64,000 nucleotides of DNA, taken from contig OY540810.1 of assembly GCA_961205875.1 (NCBI GenBank), positions 38,130,001 through 38,194,000 on the forward strand, given 5' to 3'. This DNA is from Sialis fuliginosa. Lineage: Eukaryota; Arthropoda; Insecta; Megaloptera; Sialidae. Positions 1-9,700 of this stretch are shown piece by piece. The translations under genes were made by a program, and so were the position numbers. Below the pieces are notes generated by a model. The model did not search any database. It was not told the origin of the DNA and saw nothing but the letters and a program-made list of their open reading frames with translations. Positions within the stretch are counted from its first letter, which is position 1, and the number at the start of each line of letters is the position of its first letter.

Positions 1-329
1 AATTGTATTTTTTGTACAGAGTGTATCAAAACTCTGAACCCAATTTTTTCTAAATTTTCAAATGGAACACCCTATATATTTTCACATTTTCAAATTGCCT
101 ATGTTCTATACCTAAATCCAGCTGTTAAAAAGGTTATTTGAAGATTTAATTTAATTTGAATAAAGAAAATATCAATTTTTCATAAGTAATTTAATTTTAT
201 AAAATTTACTAAAGAGCGATTTAAATATTTTGAATATTACAATGAGTTAACCTTACAAACAAAATAAAAAATAAATGCAATATGAATTTAAATAATCAGC
301 TTAAATATATCACAATAAAATCAACTCAC
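1..329 (-). other. Adar: Adar intron 4 (partial)
   Basis: This is AT-rich intron sequence running off the window after the GTGAGT donor at 329-324. The next catalytic exon is not in it. Confidence 0.8.
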
Positions 330-592
330 CGAAAGACGTTAAATTTTCTAACTGCGTATAAAGGAAATCAATGAGACATCTCCTCGCCACTATTTCAGCA
401 TGCGTGTCATTAATAGCAGCTCCTTGAACGCTAATGTGGTCTCCAGATATACACTTCGTACCTGTTGTTACGCAGATCAGTTTTGTGCTTTCTAGTGAAT
501 AGTTTTCAGTCATCACTATGCCTGCGATTACTTTACGTTTTTGTATAGTTGTGTTATCACGAGTCAAACTGTCAAATTTTTGTAAAACCAAT
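330..592 (-). CDS. Adar: Adar coding exon 4: start of deaminase domain with intact HAE
   Basis: The acceptor is TTTTCAG before 592 and the donor is TTTCG/GTGAGT after 330. The encoded segment LVLQKF ... RKVIAGIVMTEN ... CVTTGTKC ... NDTHAEIVARRCLIDFLYTQL shows the ADAR-type deaminase fold. His and Glu of HAE are both present, so this copy is probably catalytic if the unseen exons are intact. Confidence 0.95.
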
Positions 593-2957
593 CTGAAAAT
601 TGAAAACGTTTTTATGTATTATTATGTGCAGAATTTATTTCATAAACAAACTTAAAGAAATTAAAATACAATACAAAAAAATTGTTGATAAATAAAGTAT
701 ATTTATGCCTGGTATTATAAAGAATTCGCAAATTAGCTTCCAGCTAACGCTATCTGCTAGGTATTAAATATAAATGATAATCTTGATGCGCAATAAGTAT
801 TGCCAAGTGTACCTCATAAAAAGCATAGCATTTACATTATTATACATTTATTACCACTGCTTTAAAATATCACACAATTTCATAACAATTTGACACCTAG
901 CAAATAATATATACCGGCCATTAATTTGACAAATAATGAAAATTAGTTCTTGTGGCTTCAGAAAAGAAGTTAATGTCTGATATTATTAAGAAATAACTAA
1001 AATTTGTTAGATAACAAGCACTTTAAAATGGTATAACAAACTTATTTAACAGTTCCCTTGAAGTTCCATGATGTCTATTACAGTTTAGCATATGCGTGGT
1101 AAGTAAAAAATAACGGTATTAAAATGTATACATGAAAAATATATATTACAGTCAAGTCACTAATTGAGAGAATATGAACCCCGTTCAAAATGCTTGTTAA
1201 CTTTTATTTTTGTTGATTTCTTTATATCTGACATAAAAGTAATACACCATTAATTAACTTACTCTCCAATATAGTCGACAAGCATTTGCGGTATCGTCCT
1301 TTTATGCATTAATCCTGCTGGAGATGAATTAACATTTGGCATAGAAAATGTTGAAGGTGACATGTTACAGATTTTACTTAGTGCCGCTCTTGCTGCAGCT
1401 GCTTTAGCATGTTTTTTACTTCCACCTAAATTATAATTAAATGGATTATAATGAACAAAGATTATAAATAAATTGGAATTGTATTTCATCGTATATTAGT
1501 TTAGAATTAACAATTTTCTAACCTACTACAAATATTTAATAAAACTAGAATTATTATCTTACCTGTACCAAAAAATAATTCACCTTTCACCTCAACAGAC
1601 ATTTTAAATTTTGCTACAGAATCGTTAAGAGATTCACATTCATATGTTAAGCCAGGAAACATCTCGTTCAAGATCATTACAGGTCCTTTAGCTACAACAG
1701 CAGGTATTTTTGGCGACTGAACAATATTACTTACACCATTCTTTGGTTTTTCTTGAACTATATCATCGCTAGTGAAATCGACATTGTCATTTATTGTACT
1801 AATATTAACCATAGAATTATTCTTTGGGAATTGTATAAAAGACTGTAGAGCATTTCTAGCTGCAGCAGCTTTTGCCAGTTTTTTATTTTTTCCTTCGCCT
1901 ATAAACTTTTCACCATCGATGTCTACCGAATAAGCAAACAGAGGGGCATGAGTAGGACCTGACTGACTAATTAATTGATAAGTCAACCCTTGTTTGACTT
2001 CATTTAAAATTGCCACAGGACTTTTTGTTGCTAGCGTGACTGGTGATAGTATCAGAGTTTTTTTTCTTTTCATCGACATTTCTGAATAAAAATAAAATAA
2101 TTTATAGTTTTGATATATTTTATAGGCTAATTTATAAAAGCATTTCTTATAACAAACAACAGACAGTTAATTATTATATATATATAATATATAAATTATT
2201 ATATATTATGTAATAATTATTTTAAGCCCTGTAGTATCTGTTATATTTTAAAACGATGTTTTTAACATAGTAGGTCATTAAAAGAAATATTCTTAATAAA
2301 AAGTTAAATAACATATTTCATTCATTTTATATCTAATTATCACATATAAAAATAGTATAATTATTTGATAATTCTCATGTGGTATTTGATTACTAAACTC
2401 ACCTCGAATAAAACAGTATATCATCAGTTTACAAGAAAAACACAGTAAGTCAATTTTCGACTCAAGTACAAAATTATTCCCCTCCATCAACTGGTTATAT
2501 CAAAAGATATAATTTTGCCTTAACACTGAAATTTATATAAATAGGTTTTTACCAAGTCTGAAATAAGATATTTTATGCAGAAAGAAGATATATAATCCAT
2601 TGAATATTTAAAAAAAATAGATACAAATTCATGAAAAATTTTAAACTTGTTTTTTTCAAAATCAAGTTTTGTGATTTGCTTTGCTTGTAAGCTGACAATA
2701 TAATATTTTGATATGACAACTCGAGTCAGTAACGAATTAACTTTAATATGTTAACAATGAGTAGATACGTACGTGGAGGGATAGTAGTTCTTTAAACTAC
2801 AATATGAAAATTTCAGTCAATTATAAATATAAAATAAGATGTGAAATGGGCATCCAAGGATTATATCTCTAAACTGAAGATCCATCAGCGCTTAATCGCA
2901 CGTACCTGATTGATCTTCCAAAGGACGCTTTCGTGTTTCTTTATTTCCGTTTTCCAT
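330..2957 (-). CDS. Adar: Adar, adenosine deaminase acting on RNA (5' half, four coding exons, truncated by window edge)
   Basis: ADARs convert adenosine to inosine in double-stranded RNA, mainly in the nucleus. Four exons join in frame: 2957-2906, 2081-1563, 1425-1263 and 592-330, giving 332 residues before the window ends. The order is a short basic N-terminus, dsRBM1 (about residues 39-101), a linker carrying NVDFTSDD, dsRBM2 (about 149-206, split by an intron after FFGT), then the start of the deaminase domain with TGTKC and NDTHAE. H309 (codon 402-400) and E311 (396-394), the zinc ligand and proton-shuttle residues of the family, are present. All introns have GT/AG ends and matching phases. 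This is the two-dsRBM layout of insect Adar. The remaining catalytic exons (both zinc cysteines, C-terminus) must lie beyond base 1. The start at 2957 is preferred over the internal ATG at 2079 because the small upstream exon reads in frame into it. Confidence 0.93.
593..1262 (-). other. Adar: Adar intron 3 with a decayed repeat
   Basis: No coding signal is visible. About 705-1215 resembles the dispersed repeat also seen near 4240, 31630 and 34140, which shares a GGTATTATAAAG-like end and an 'aaagtgcttgttaac' tract. It is probably an old MITE. Confidence 0.5.
1263..1425 (-). CDS. Adar: Adar coding exon 3: end of dsRBM2 and linker to deaminase
   Basis: The acceptor AATTTAG and donor GA/GTAAGT bound 163 bases. 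The exon completes dsRBM2 with the basic helix start GGSKKHAK and AAAARAALSKI. It then gives a linker with a run of Ser and Pro, and PQMLVDYIGE leading into the deaminase domain. It ends with two bases of a split Glu codon. Confidence 0.93.
1563..2081 (-). CDS. Adar: Adar coding exon 2: dsRBM1, linker and first half of dsRBM2
   Basis: The acceptor is TTATTCAG before base 2081 and the donor is CAG/GTAAGA after 1563. The exon carries one dsRBM1 with helix 1 (ILNEV), the GPTHAP loop that contacts the RNA minor groove, and the basic KNKKLAK start of helix 2. A linker of about 45 residues follows, then the first part of dsRBM2 (KGPVMILNEMFPGLTYEC ... FFGT). It is the single-copy counterpart of the giant exon at 9594-14753. 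The sequence KRKK near its start is probably part of a nuclear localisation signal. Confidence 0.95.
2082..2905 (-). other. Adar: Adar intron 1
   Basis: AT-rich intron between the N-terminal exon and the dsRBM1 exon. A short TA-rich palindrome lies near 2178-2215. No gene is seen. Confidence 0.6.
2906..2957 (-). CDS. Adar: Adar coding exon 1 (N-terminal 17 codons)
   Basis: This exon is too short for an ORF scan. It is bounded by an acceptor TTTTATTAG (exon begins at 2971) and a donor CAG/GTACGT (last exon base 2906). It encodes a basic, KRP-containing N-terminus starting MENGNKETRKRP and ends in phase 1. Spliced to the exon at 2081 it reads straight into MSMKRKK. Joining this exon makes the Adar start match the family's basic, nuclear-localisation-like N-terminus. 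The call rests on splice signals and frame, not on transcripts. Confidence 0.78.
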
Positions 2958-2970
2958 TTTTGATTCAGCC

Positions 2971-3430
2971 TCTAATAAAAGTAAATATCAAATTTATGAA
3001 CAGTTTTATTAAAATGCTTAAGGTAGTAAGTAATATTATGTAAATATTAAAATCTATTTTTTACATAATATTAACTTTCATATTATAGTACTTGTGTTTT
3101 TTTAATAAATAACATTGACCATTATAAGATTACATCAATGTATATTTTGCACTTACCTTGTATTTAATTTATATACTTATAAATAAACTTTATATTTTCA
3201 GATACAAGTTTGATCAATGCTTCCCAAAATATACATCAATAGTAAAATAATGATTACATTTTATTTAAATAAACATAACCTGATTTCATTTTATTCTTCA
3301 TAGTTTTATTTATCTTCTAGAAAATTAATTCACGATTTTTAGGAAGCAAAATAAATATACAACTGCTATCACATAAAATCGTACAACGATTATAAATATA
3401 AATAAAATAACAAACAGCACATCTACAGCA
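2971..3430 (-). promoter_or_regulatory. Adar: Adar 5' block with probable 5' UTR exon
   Basis: A strong donor AAG/GTAAGT (last exon base 3157) lies upstream of the start exon's acceptor at 2973-2972, which suggests a 5' UTR exon ending at 3157. The stretch 3240-3430 is clearly homologous to 16200-16390 upstream of the expanded paralogue; shared words include 'aagcaaaataaatatacaac' and 'aataatgatta'. The conserved block is therefore probably leader or promoter DNA copied with the gene. The transcription start cannot be placed. Confidence 0.5.
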
Positions 3431-4034
3431 TTAACTTTTATTCGGCTACTGCCCTCTATGTTATATTTATCAACTAACTTGCAATCTGTACACAACTTCA
3501 ATTCTATTAAAATTAGGCTGCGGCCACACGTATTGCTCATATACGCAGTATTAATTAAATGCAAGTTAAAAATCGTTATTGAATCTAACCGGCCACTCGT
3601 ACAATACACAATACAACATCGTGTTATTTGATTCGACAAGCTTGTGAGTGGGGATAGCCGAACAGAGTAGCGACTGGGCCCGATAGGACACGATCGTTCG
3701 GAATACGCTACTCTCGCTTATCCGAATATATATCGCTATCCACAAGTTTTTTCAGATCAAATCGCCTACCATACATGAACAGATTTATCCAACGGATAAT
3801 CCGCTGAATTAATGAGTGGGGGGGGGAAGTACGCTTCTCCCCGCTTCGCCTATCACCTTACAAACACTCGCCTTCCTCTCATACCTCTCCTAACGGAATC
3901 GGATCAATCCGCTCGTGTGTGGTAGGCTAATCACTCGAGGTCCGCTTGAGTGTGCGCTCTGCTCTATTGATTTTATATTTTGTTGTGTGTGTATTACGAA
4001 GTACACTTACGGTGACCATACGTACTATTATATA
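3431..4034. other. GC-richer intergenic stretch upstream of Adar
   Basis: The region is less AT-rich than its surroundings, with a poly-G run near 3819-3827. Palindromic words such as 'gatagccgaacagag' and 'gctactctcgcttatccg' suggest a decayed TIR element. Promoter sequence for Adar may be mixed in. No gene is supported. Confidence 0.3.
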
Positions 4035-4159
4035 CAGTTGAACCTCGTTAGTACGTACATTTTTTTCTATAGTACGTTGTTTTTTTTTAGTTATGTACCT
4101 GCATTCTTCCATGAGACCCCATGTTAAAAGTAAAAAAACGTACTAACGAGGTTCCACTG
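4035..4159. mobile_element. pogo/Tigger-like MITE
   Basis: The ends are inverted copies: CAGTTGAACCTCGTTAGTAC at the left and its imperfect complement ending GAGGTTCCACTG at the right. A TA dinucleotide precedes the left end. The same family occurs at 58799-58938. It has no coding capacity. Confidence 0.75.
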
Positions 4160-4295
4160 TGTAATATAATAGAATTTTATTTTGAATGTTTGTAGTTTAT
4201 TTTCGACTAATGTATAGCTACTATAAATATGATTAATGTTCGGTATTATAAAGAAGCTAACAAATTAGTAAGCTTGCAAGTACTTTCAAATGTGA

Positions 4296-4424
4296 GAGTA
4301 GCGTAGTAATGCGGGGGAGTTTGACCCCCCCCCACCCCGAAATATTCAGTGTTCTAAAAAACGTATTAAAAAAATGTAACTTATATGTATCCCCTCCACG
4401 ATAATTTTTCTTACTACGCCACTG
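4296..4424. mobile_element. 'GTGGCGTAG' MITE, hAT-like, decayed
   Basis: The left end 'agtagcgtagtaa' and right end 'ttactacgccactg' are inverted. The body has G and C runs. It belongs to the same family as 16702-16876 and 18290-18644, where 8-bp target duplications are visible. Confidence 0.6.
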
Positions 4425-5329
4425 AAATTTGGTATTAATTCTGTGATAGTATTTATAAATAATAGTAATATATTTAACCCTTTGAATTATTTTTTAATAT
4501 ACATCTATCAGTACTGTTTGTAAGTTATTTAAAAAAAAATGTTATTCATTTTTACTGAGGAACAATACATAAAATATTTTTTTATTACGAAAAAAATATT
4601 AATGCTGTTTAAATTTTTTGTTTCGAAGTTTCCATTCGAAAGAAAAAAGAAATAACCTTTACCCACTTTCCGGATATATTTACTTATGTAAAAATAAATA
4701 TAAATAATTCTTAAAAAAAAAATCACAGACCGAGACTTTTTGATATTTTTATTGTTGATGGTCATCATATACTACTGATATTCATTTTGTTCGTATTTAT
4801 ATCTATATATATCGTGCAAGATTACATTTTTCATTTGCTGTGTAGCGTGTAGAAAAACGCACACGCATAGAATTCGAATATAATATGCAGATGTAAACAG
4901 ATGTTGTGATTTTTATCAGGTATATATTTAATAGCTTCTGTTCCGTTAAATATTACACAGTAATAAATAGAGATTGGAAAAATAGTTTTTCAACTATTGC
5001 GTAAAAATGCATTTAATGTAATTTTTATTACATATCTCCACCGTTTTCAGAAAACTGGTTTGATTGAACACAATTTGAAATCAACTATTTGCAACTACCT
5101 TACCAACTATTTTTAAACTTTTGCGACACTTTTTACTGCTTCGTTTGCACTAATTATTATTAAATCGTAAAAAAACTATTTACCAACTATTTTTCGAAAA
5201 AAAATTCAACTAGTAACTATTTCATTGAAAATAACAACTATTTCTCCAATCTCTAGTAATAAACAAATTATTAATATTATTTTATACTTGGGTTACTCAG
5301 CGTTGTTATTTGCAAAAAAAAAAAATGTA
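4425..5329. other. Intergenic DNA between the two Adar copies
   Basis: AT-rich. It contains degenerate repeats of 'caactatttttcaact' type at 4970-5255. No later ADAR catalytic exon for the upstream paralogue can be recognised here. Confidence 0.4.
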
Positions 5330-5337
5330 TTGACATT

Positions 5338-5866
5338 CAGGCGCGTATACAGCCTCACTTCTCGGAGGGGGTCATACAGAAAAAAATTATAAATTTAACT
5401 TTCTAATACGAGTAAATCTCAAAAAAATTTTATCGTTTAGTTTTTATAAAAAAAAATATTCCAGAACAGTACCTATACTTACAAAAAAATGTGTTATATT
5501 CTTGACTGCAAATTCTTTAATTGTTTATTTTACAAACTCGAATTTTGCAATAAACGGAAGTAGAGAGAGATGTACAATAGGGCAATTAGAAATGAAGTCA
5601 AATCAATTTCCTATAACTCATATAAAATAATTACTAATTAGGTATATTAAAAATAGTATCTTCATTTCTACGCGTCAAGGAACTAATTATCAAAATATAA
5701 ATTTTTTATTCAAATGATTTTGTAATTGACAATTTATTAATACATCGTGATTTGAACTCATCTGACTACTTAAAATAACTTTCGGATTTCTTCATAATAT
5801 CTAGTGTATTTTTTTAATTCTTGAGGGGGGCATGACCCCTTGACCCCTCTCTTGTATACGCGCCTG
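5338..5866. mobile_element. hAT MITE with exact 8-bp target duplication
   Basis: The ends are CAGGCGCGTATACA and TGTATACGCGCCTG. They are flanked by identical ttgacatt at 5330-5337 and 5867-5874. The exact duplication indicates a fairly recent insertion. Confidence 0.9.
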
Positions 5867-5888
5867 TTGACATTACCCATGCTACGAC

Positions 5889-6025
5889 CAGCGATGCACC
5901 TAATTTTTTTTGTAATTATATGTAATTTTAATTTTTACAATTGTTAAATTAATTAATGTATATTTACATATAAGGAGGGGGGGAGGGTATTACCCCGAAC
6001 CTCTATATCCTTGGGTGCGCCACTG
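5889..6025. mobile_element. hAT MITE ('CAGCGATGCACC' family)
   Basis: Inverted ends CAGCGATGCACC and GGTGCGCCACTG are flanked by gctacgac/actacgac (7 of 8 matching). A related copy lies at about 20636-20787. Confidence 0.75.
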
Positions 6026-6557
6026 ACTACGACTGTATAATATATATATACGTTAGATTGCTACAGAAAGTTTGACCATGTTGTTCTCTATCGTTACTTT
6101 AACAAAGATCATAGAATTTATTGTCAGAATTAAATTAAGAAAATATTCATACTTTCATTGCAATCTAAAAAACCGCTTTAACTTTTAGATCCTAAGTTCT
6201 GTGGTGGTTTTTAAACAAAATGAAGAGCCATGATAGCGTTATACACTTATTTAATCTTAAATGTTTTACATCAGCTGTATAAATGTTCTTATAAATAAAT
6301 AAACAGGCGTAAGAAGTGCTAGCTGGGGGCCATGTGAGGGACATTGGCAAATAAGACAACTGCGTAGAGCCCCAAGGAAAGGGGAAGGCTCGAACAGATG
6401 GTTATTTAACTTTGGATGCTGTAGAGCAAACAAAAAAACTCATACATTATTGTGATAACCTAACCTAATACATATTTTAATAATTTTTTTTCTTGTTTTT
6501 TTAAGAAATGGAAAAAAATCTTTCCAATGAGGGTATCAAAATGTGCAAAAAACTCAC
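6026..6557. other. Gene-free stretch beyond the last visible exon of the Adar paralogue
   Basis: If the GTGAGT donor at 6557 is not used, the paralogue frame runs on to a stop at 6460-6462. No catalytic exon and no other gene is seen. A possible ATTAAA polyadenylation word occurs on the minus strand near 6255. Confidence 0.35.
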
Positions 6558-6790
6558 CGAAAGACGGTAAATTTTCTAACTGTTTGCGTAGGAGGTCAAT
6601 GAGATGTCTTCTTGCTTCAATTTCAGCACGTATGTCATTAATACCTGTCTTCTGTACGTTAATGTCTCCAGATTTACATTCCATACTTGTTACATACGTC
6701 AGTTTTGTGTTTTCCGGTAAATATTTTTCATTCATTGTAATACTAGCAATTATTTCATGTTTTTTTATAGTCGTATTTGTGCATGTTAAT
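6558..6790 (-). CDS. Paralogue deaminase exon, zinc-binding His lost (RAE)
   Basis: The acceptor ATTTTTAG precedes 6790 and the donor TTTCG/GTGAGT follows 6558, at the same sites as in Adar exon 4. It is 30 bases shorter than that exon but ends in the same phase. The protein aligns throughout (NTTI, ENTKL, VTS, GIND, ARRHLIDLL, QLENL, SFG). TGTKC has become TSMEC and NDTHAE has become NDIRAE: CAT to CGT at 6630-6628 changes His to Arg, while Glu (6624-6622) remains. Without the His ligand the zinc site should fail. The frame is intact, so this looks like a retained non-catalytic segment rather than a decayed exon. Confidence 0.88.
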
Positions 6791-9700
6791 CTAAAAATAC
6801 ATATTATTTTTAGTTTTTTTTTGGTATAAAAGTCTACGAACACTAAGGCCCAGTTTCTCAATATAAGTTTAACTTCAGATTACGTTAAACTTCACCTGAG
6901 GTTTAAACTTCACATAATGTCTAGTTTAAACCAATTCAGTTTAACTCTTGCGCATGCGCAGTAGAGCTTTTTGTTACATTAATCTAAAAATTAACTGTAC
7001 TTTATTTTGTAATACTAAATATCGACGCTCCCCACGAAAAGTAACATGTTTCAATTCTCTGACGAATAGTAACATGTTTGCGATTTTCGCGGTTTGAGAC
7101 GTAAACTAGCACGTTTCAAAATTTATTCGACAACTAACACGTTTGAATTTTAGCCACGAAAACTAACATATTTCAATCGTAGCCACGAAAACTAGCACGT
7201 TTGAAATCTTTACTACGAAAACTAGCATGTTTCAACTTAGCTTGCGGGAGAAATTGGATAAATGATTCGCTTAATAAGTAAGCAAGGGCTTTTACTCTGA
7301 TAACAATTTTTCATAGATGAACAACAAATTTTTTTCTATGCTCAATCCTTCTTTAAAAAAATTTTTTTTTTTCAATTTTCAAGTTGAAACATTCGAGAGA
7401 ATTCAATTGAAACATTCCGATTTCAATTTTGTTCAAATAATTTTTTCTCCAAACGAGTTAGTTTTCGTGATGAAAACTCGAATCGTGCTAGTTATCATTA
7501 TAAAAACTCGAAACGTGCTAGTTTTCGTCTGAGAATTGAAACGTGTTACTTTTCGTAGGGAGCGTCGATATATACTATATATATATATATACAATTATTG
7601 CACTAGTATAACTAAATAATTATAATTATTTAGTTATACTATGTTATTTAATGATAAAATCATAACAAATTGTGCTATTATAAAGTTAAACCTCATGTGA
7701 GGTTTAACTTTTTTAGTTAAACTTCACATGAGGTTTAACTAATATAAGAGCACAATTTGTTATTATTTTATCATTAAATAATTATAAAAACACAATAATT
7801 GCAGTAGTATAACTAAATAATTATAATTATTTAGTTATACTATGTTATTTCATGATAAAATCATAACAAATTGTGATATTATAAAGTAAAACCTCATGTG
7901 AGGTTTAACTTTTTTAGTTAAACTTCACATGAGGTTTAACTAATATAAGAGCACAATTTGTTATTATTTTATCATTAAATAATTATAAAAACACAATAAT
8001 TGCAGTAGTATAACTAAATAATTATAATTATTTAGTTATACTATGTTATTTAATGATAAAATCATAACAAATTGTGCTATTATAAAGTTAAACCTCATGT
8101 GAGGTTTAACTTTTTTAGTTAAACTTCACATGAGGTTTAACTAATATAAGAGCACAATTTGTTATTATTTTATCATTAAATAATTATAAAAACACAATAA
8201 TTGCACTAGTATAACTAAATAATTATAATTATTTAGTTATACTATGTTATTTAATGATAAAATCATAACAAATTGTGCTATTATAAAGTTAAACCTCATG
8301 TGAGGTTTAACTTTTTTAGTTAAACTTCACATGAGGTTTAACTAATATAAGAGCACAATTTGTTATTATTTTATCATTAAATAATTATAAAAACACAATA
8401 ATTGCAGTAGTATAACTAAATAATTATAATTATTTAGTTATACTATGTTATTTCATGATAAAATCATAACAAATTGTGATATTATAAAGTAAAACTTATT
8501 ATTAACCTAAAATTAATTTCAAACTGACAGTTCATCCGTCAGTTAAAAGTTAATCTTAAGATTAACTCATAATTTTTAACTGGACATTGAGAAACACATA
8601 TTTTGTTTAAACTTTAGTTTAACTGGGACATGGAGTTTAAACTCATATTGAGAAACTGGGCCTAACAATAAGTACTTACTTCCAGTAGAAGGGGGGGCTT
8701 CTTTGGGCTTTAATACGAAACCACAGACGTGATTTCTGGGAAGTTTCAAATACTTATAATCAGGCCCTGAGAGAACTTCAATTGGACCCGGGCCAAAATC
8801 ATTTTCTAACTAATTCTTTCTATATGTATTATCAATGAATTTAGTTTGAACTCGTTTTATGTAAGATAATATAATTTATAAATATTTATGGCTCTTCTAA
8901 CCCCCCCTCTATCTGGGTCTACTTATAATTATTTTTAACAGAACTACGATACATTGAAAAAGTGCCACACTAATTTTGACCGATAGTGTACATTTGTTAT
9001 ATTTTATAAGTTTAAGAGAACCCCGTGATAAATATGGTAGAATGAATCTTGGCTTCTGGATGCAAGCCGCGTCGATTTGGTCATGTTATCGGCCAACGTT
9101 TCGTCACACATTGCAAAATAAGAGCCCTGAAGATGTCCACTGCAACGTGTGACGAAACATTGGCCGATAAGACGATAAAATCGACGTGGCTTACACCCAG
9201 AAGTCAAGATCCATATCAAGATCACCGCGGAAGCCTCAAGACTTGTATAACATGGTAGTATATTTATAATAACATTCATTTGCTTACCTTTTTTGCGTGT
9301 ATTCCAAAGCAGATGAATTAACATTTGGCATAGAAAATGTCGATGGTGATATGTTACAAATTTTACTTAGTGCTGCTCTAGCTGCAGCTTCTTTAGCGAG
9401 TTTTTTACTTCCACCTAAAATTAAATTAAAGTGATTATATTCAACGAAAAATATCTTTGTATTTCATGATGTATTATCCTAAATTAATAATTTTTGTACG
9501 AGTTTTTGCCAAAAAAAAATTATTATAGGCAAGCATTATAAGCAATACCCTACTATAAATATTTATGTAATAGGATTAGAATTGTTATCTTACCTGTACC
9601 GAAAAATAATTCATCTTCCACCTTGACAGTCATTTTAAATTTTGCAACAGAATTATTCAGAAATACACACTCATAGGATAAGCCAGGATACATGTTGTTT

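Larger units (their letters stand above)
6847..8662. mobile_element. Harbinger-like TIR element with TAA target duplication
   Basis: The left end GGCCCAGTTTCTCAATAT and right end ATATTGAGAAACTGGGCC are flanked by taa at 6844-6846 and 8663-8665. It has no transposase. It holds a nested TIR element (about 7020-7570) and a palindromic tandem array (7592-8495). It lies in the intron just upstream of the paralogue's deaminase exon. Confidence 0.88.

Noticed and set aside
2293-5300. Search for the remaining catalytic ADAR exons of the paralogue between the two copies
   Set aside because: No segment resembling the later deaminase region with its zinc cysteines was recognised on the minus strand; only repeats and AT-rich DNA.
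6527-6829. Plus-strand frame over the paralogue deaminase exon
   Set aside because: The minus strand matches Adar exon 4 residue by residue with correct splice sites; the plus frame is its antisense.
7020-7570. Spaced 'cgaaaactagcacgtttc' repeats considered as a CRISPR-like or regulatory array
   Set aside because: They lie in mirrored orientation inside terminal inverted repeats of a transposon and have irregular spacing.
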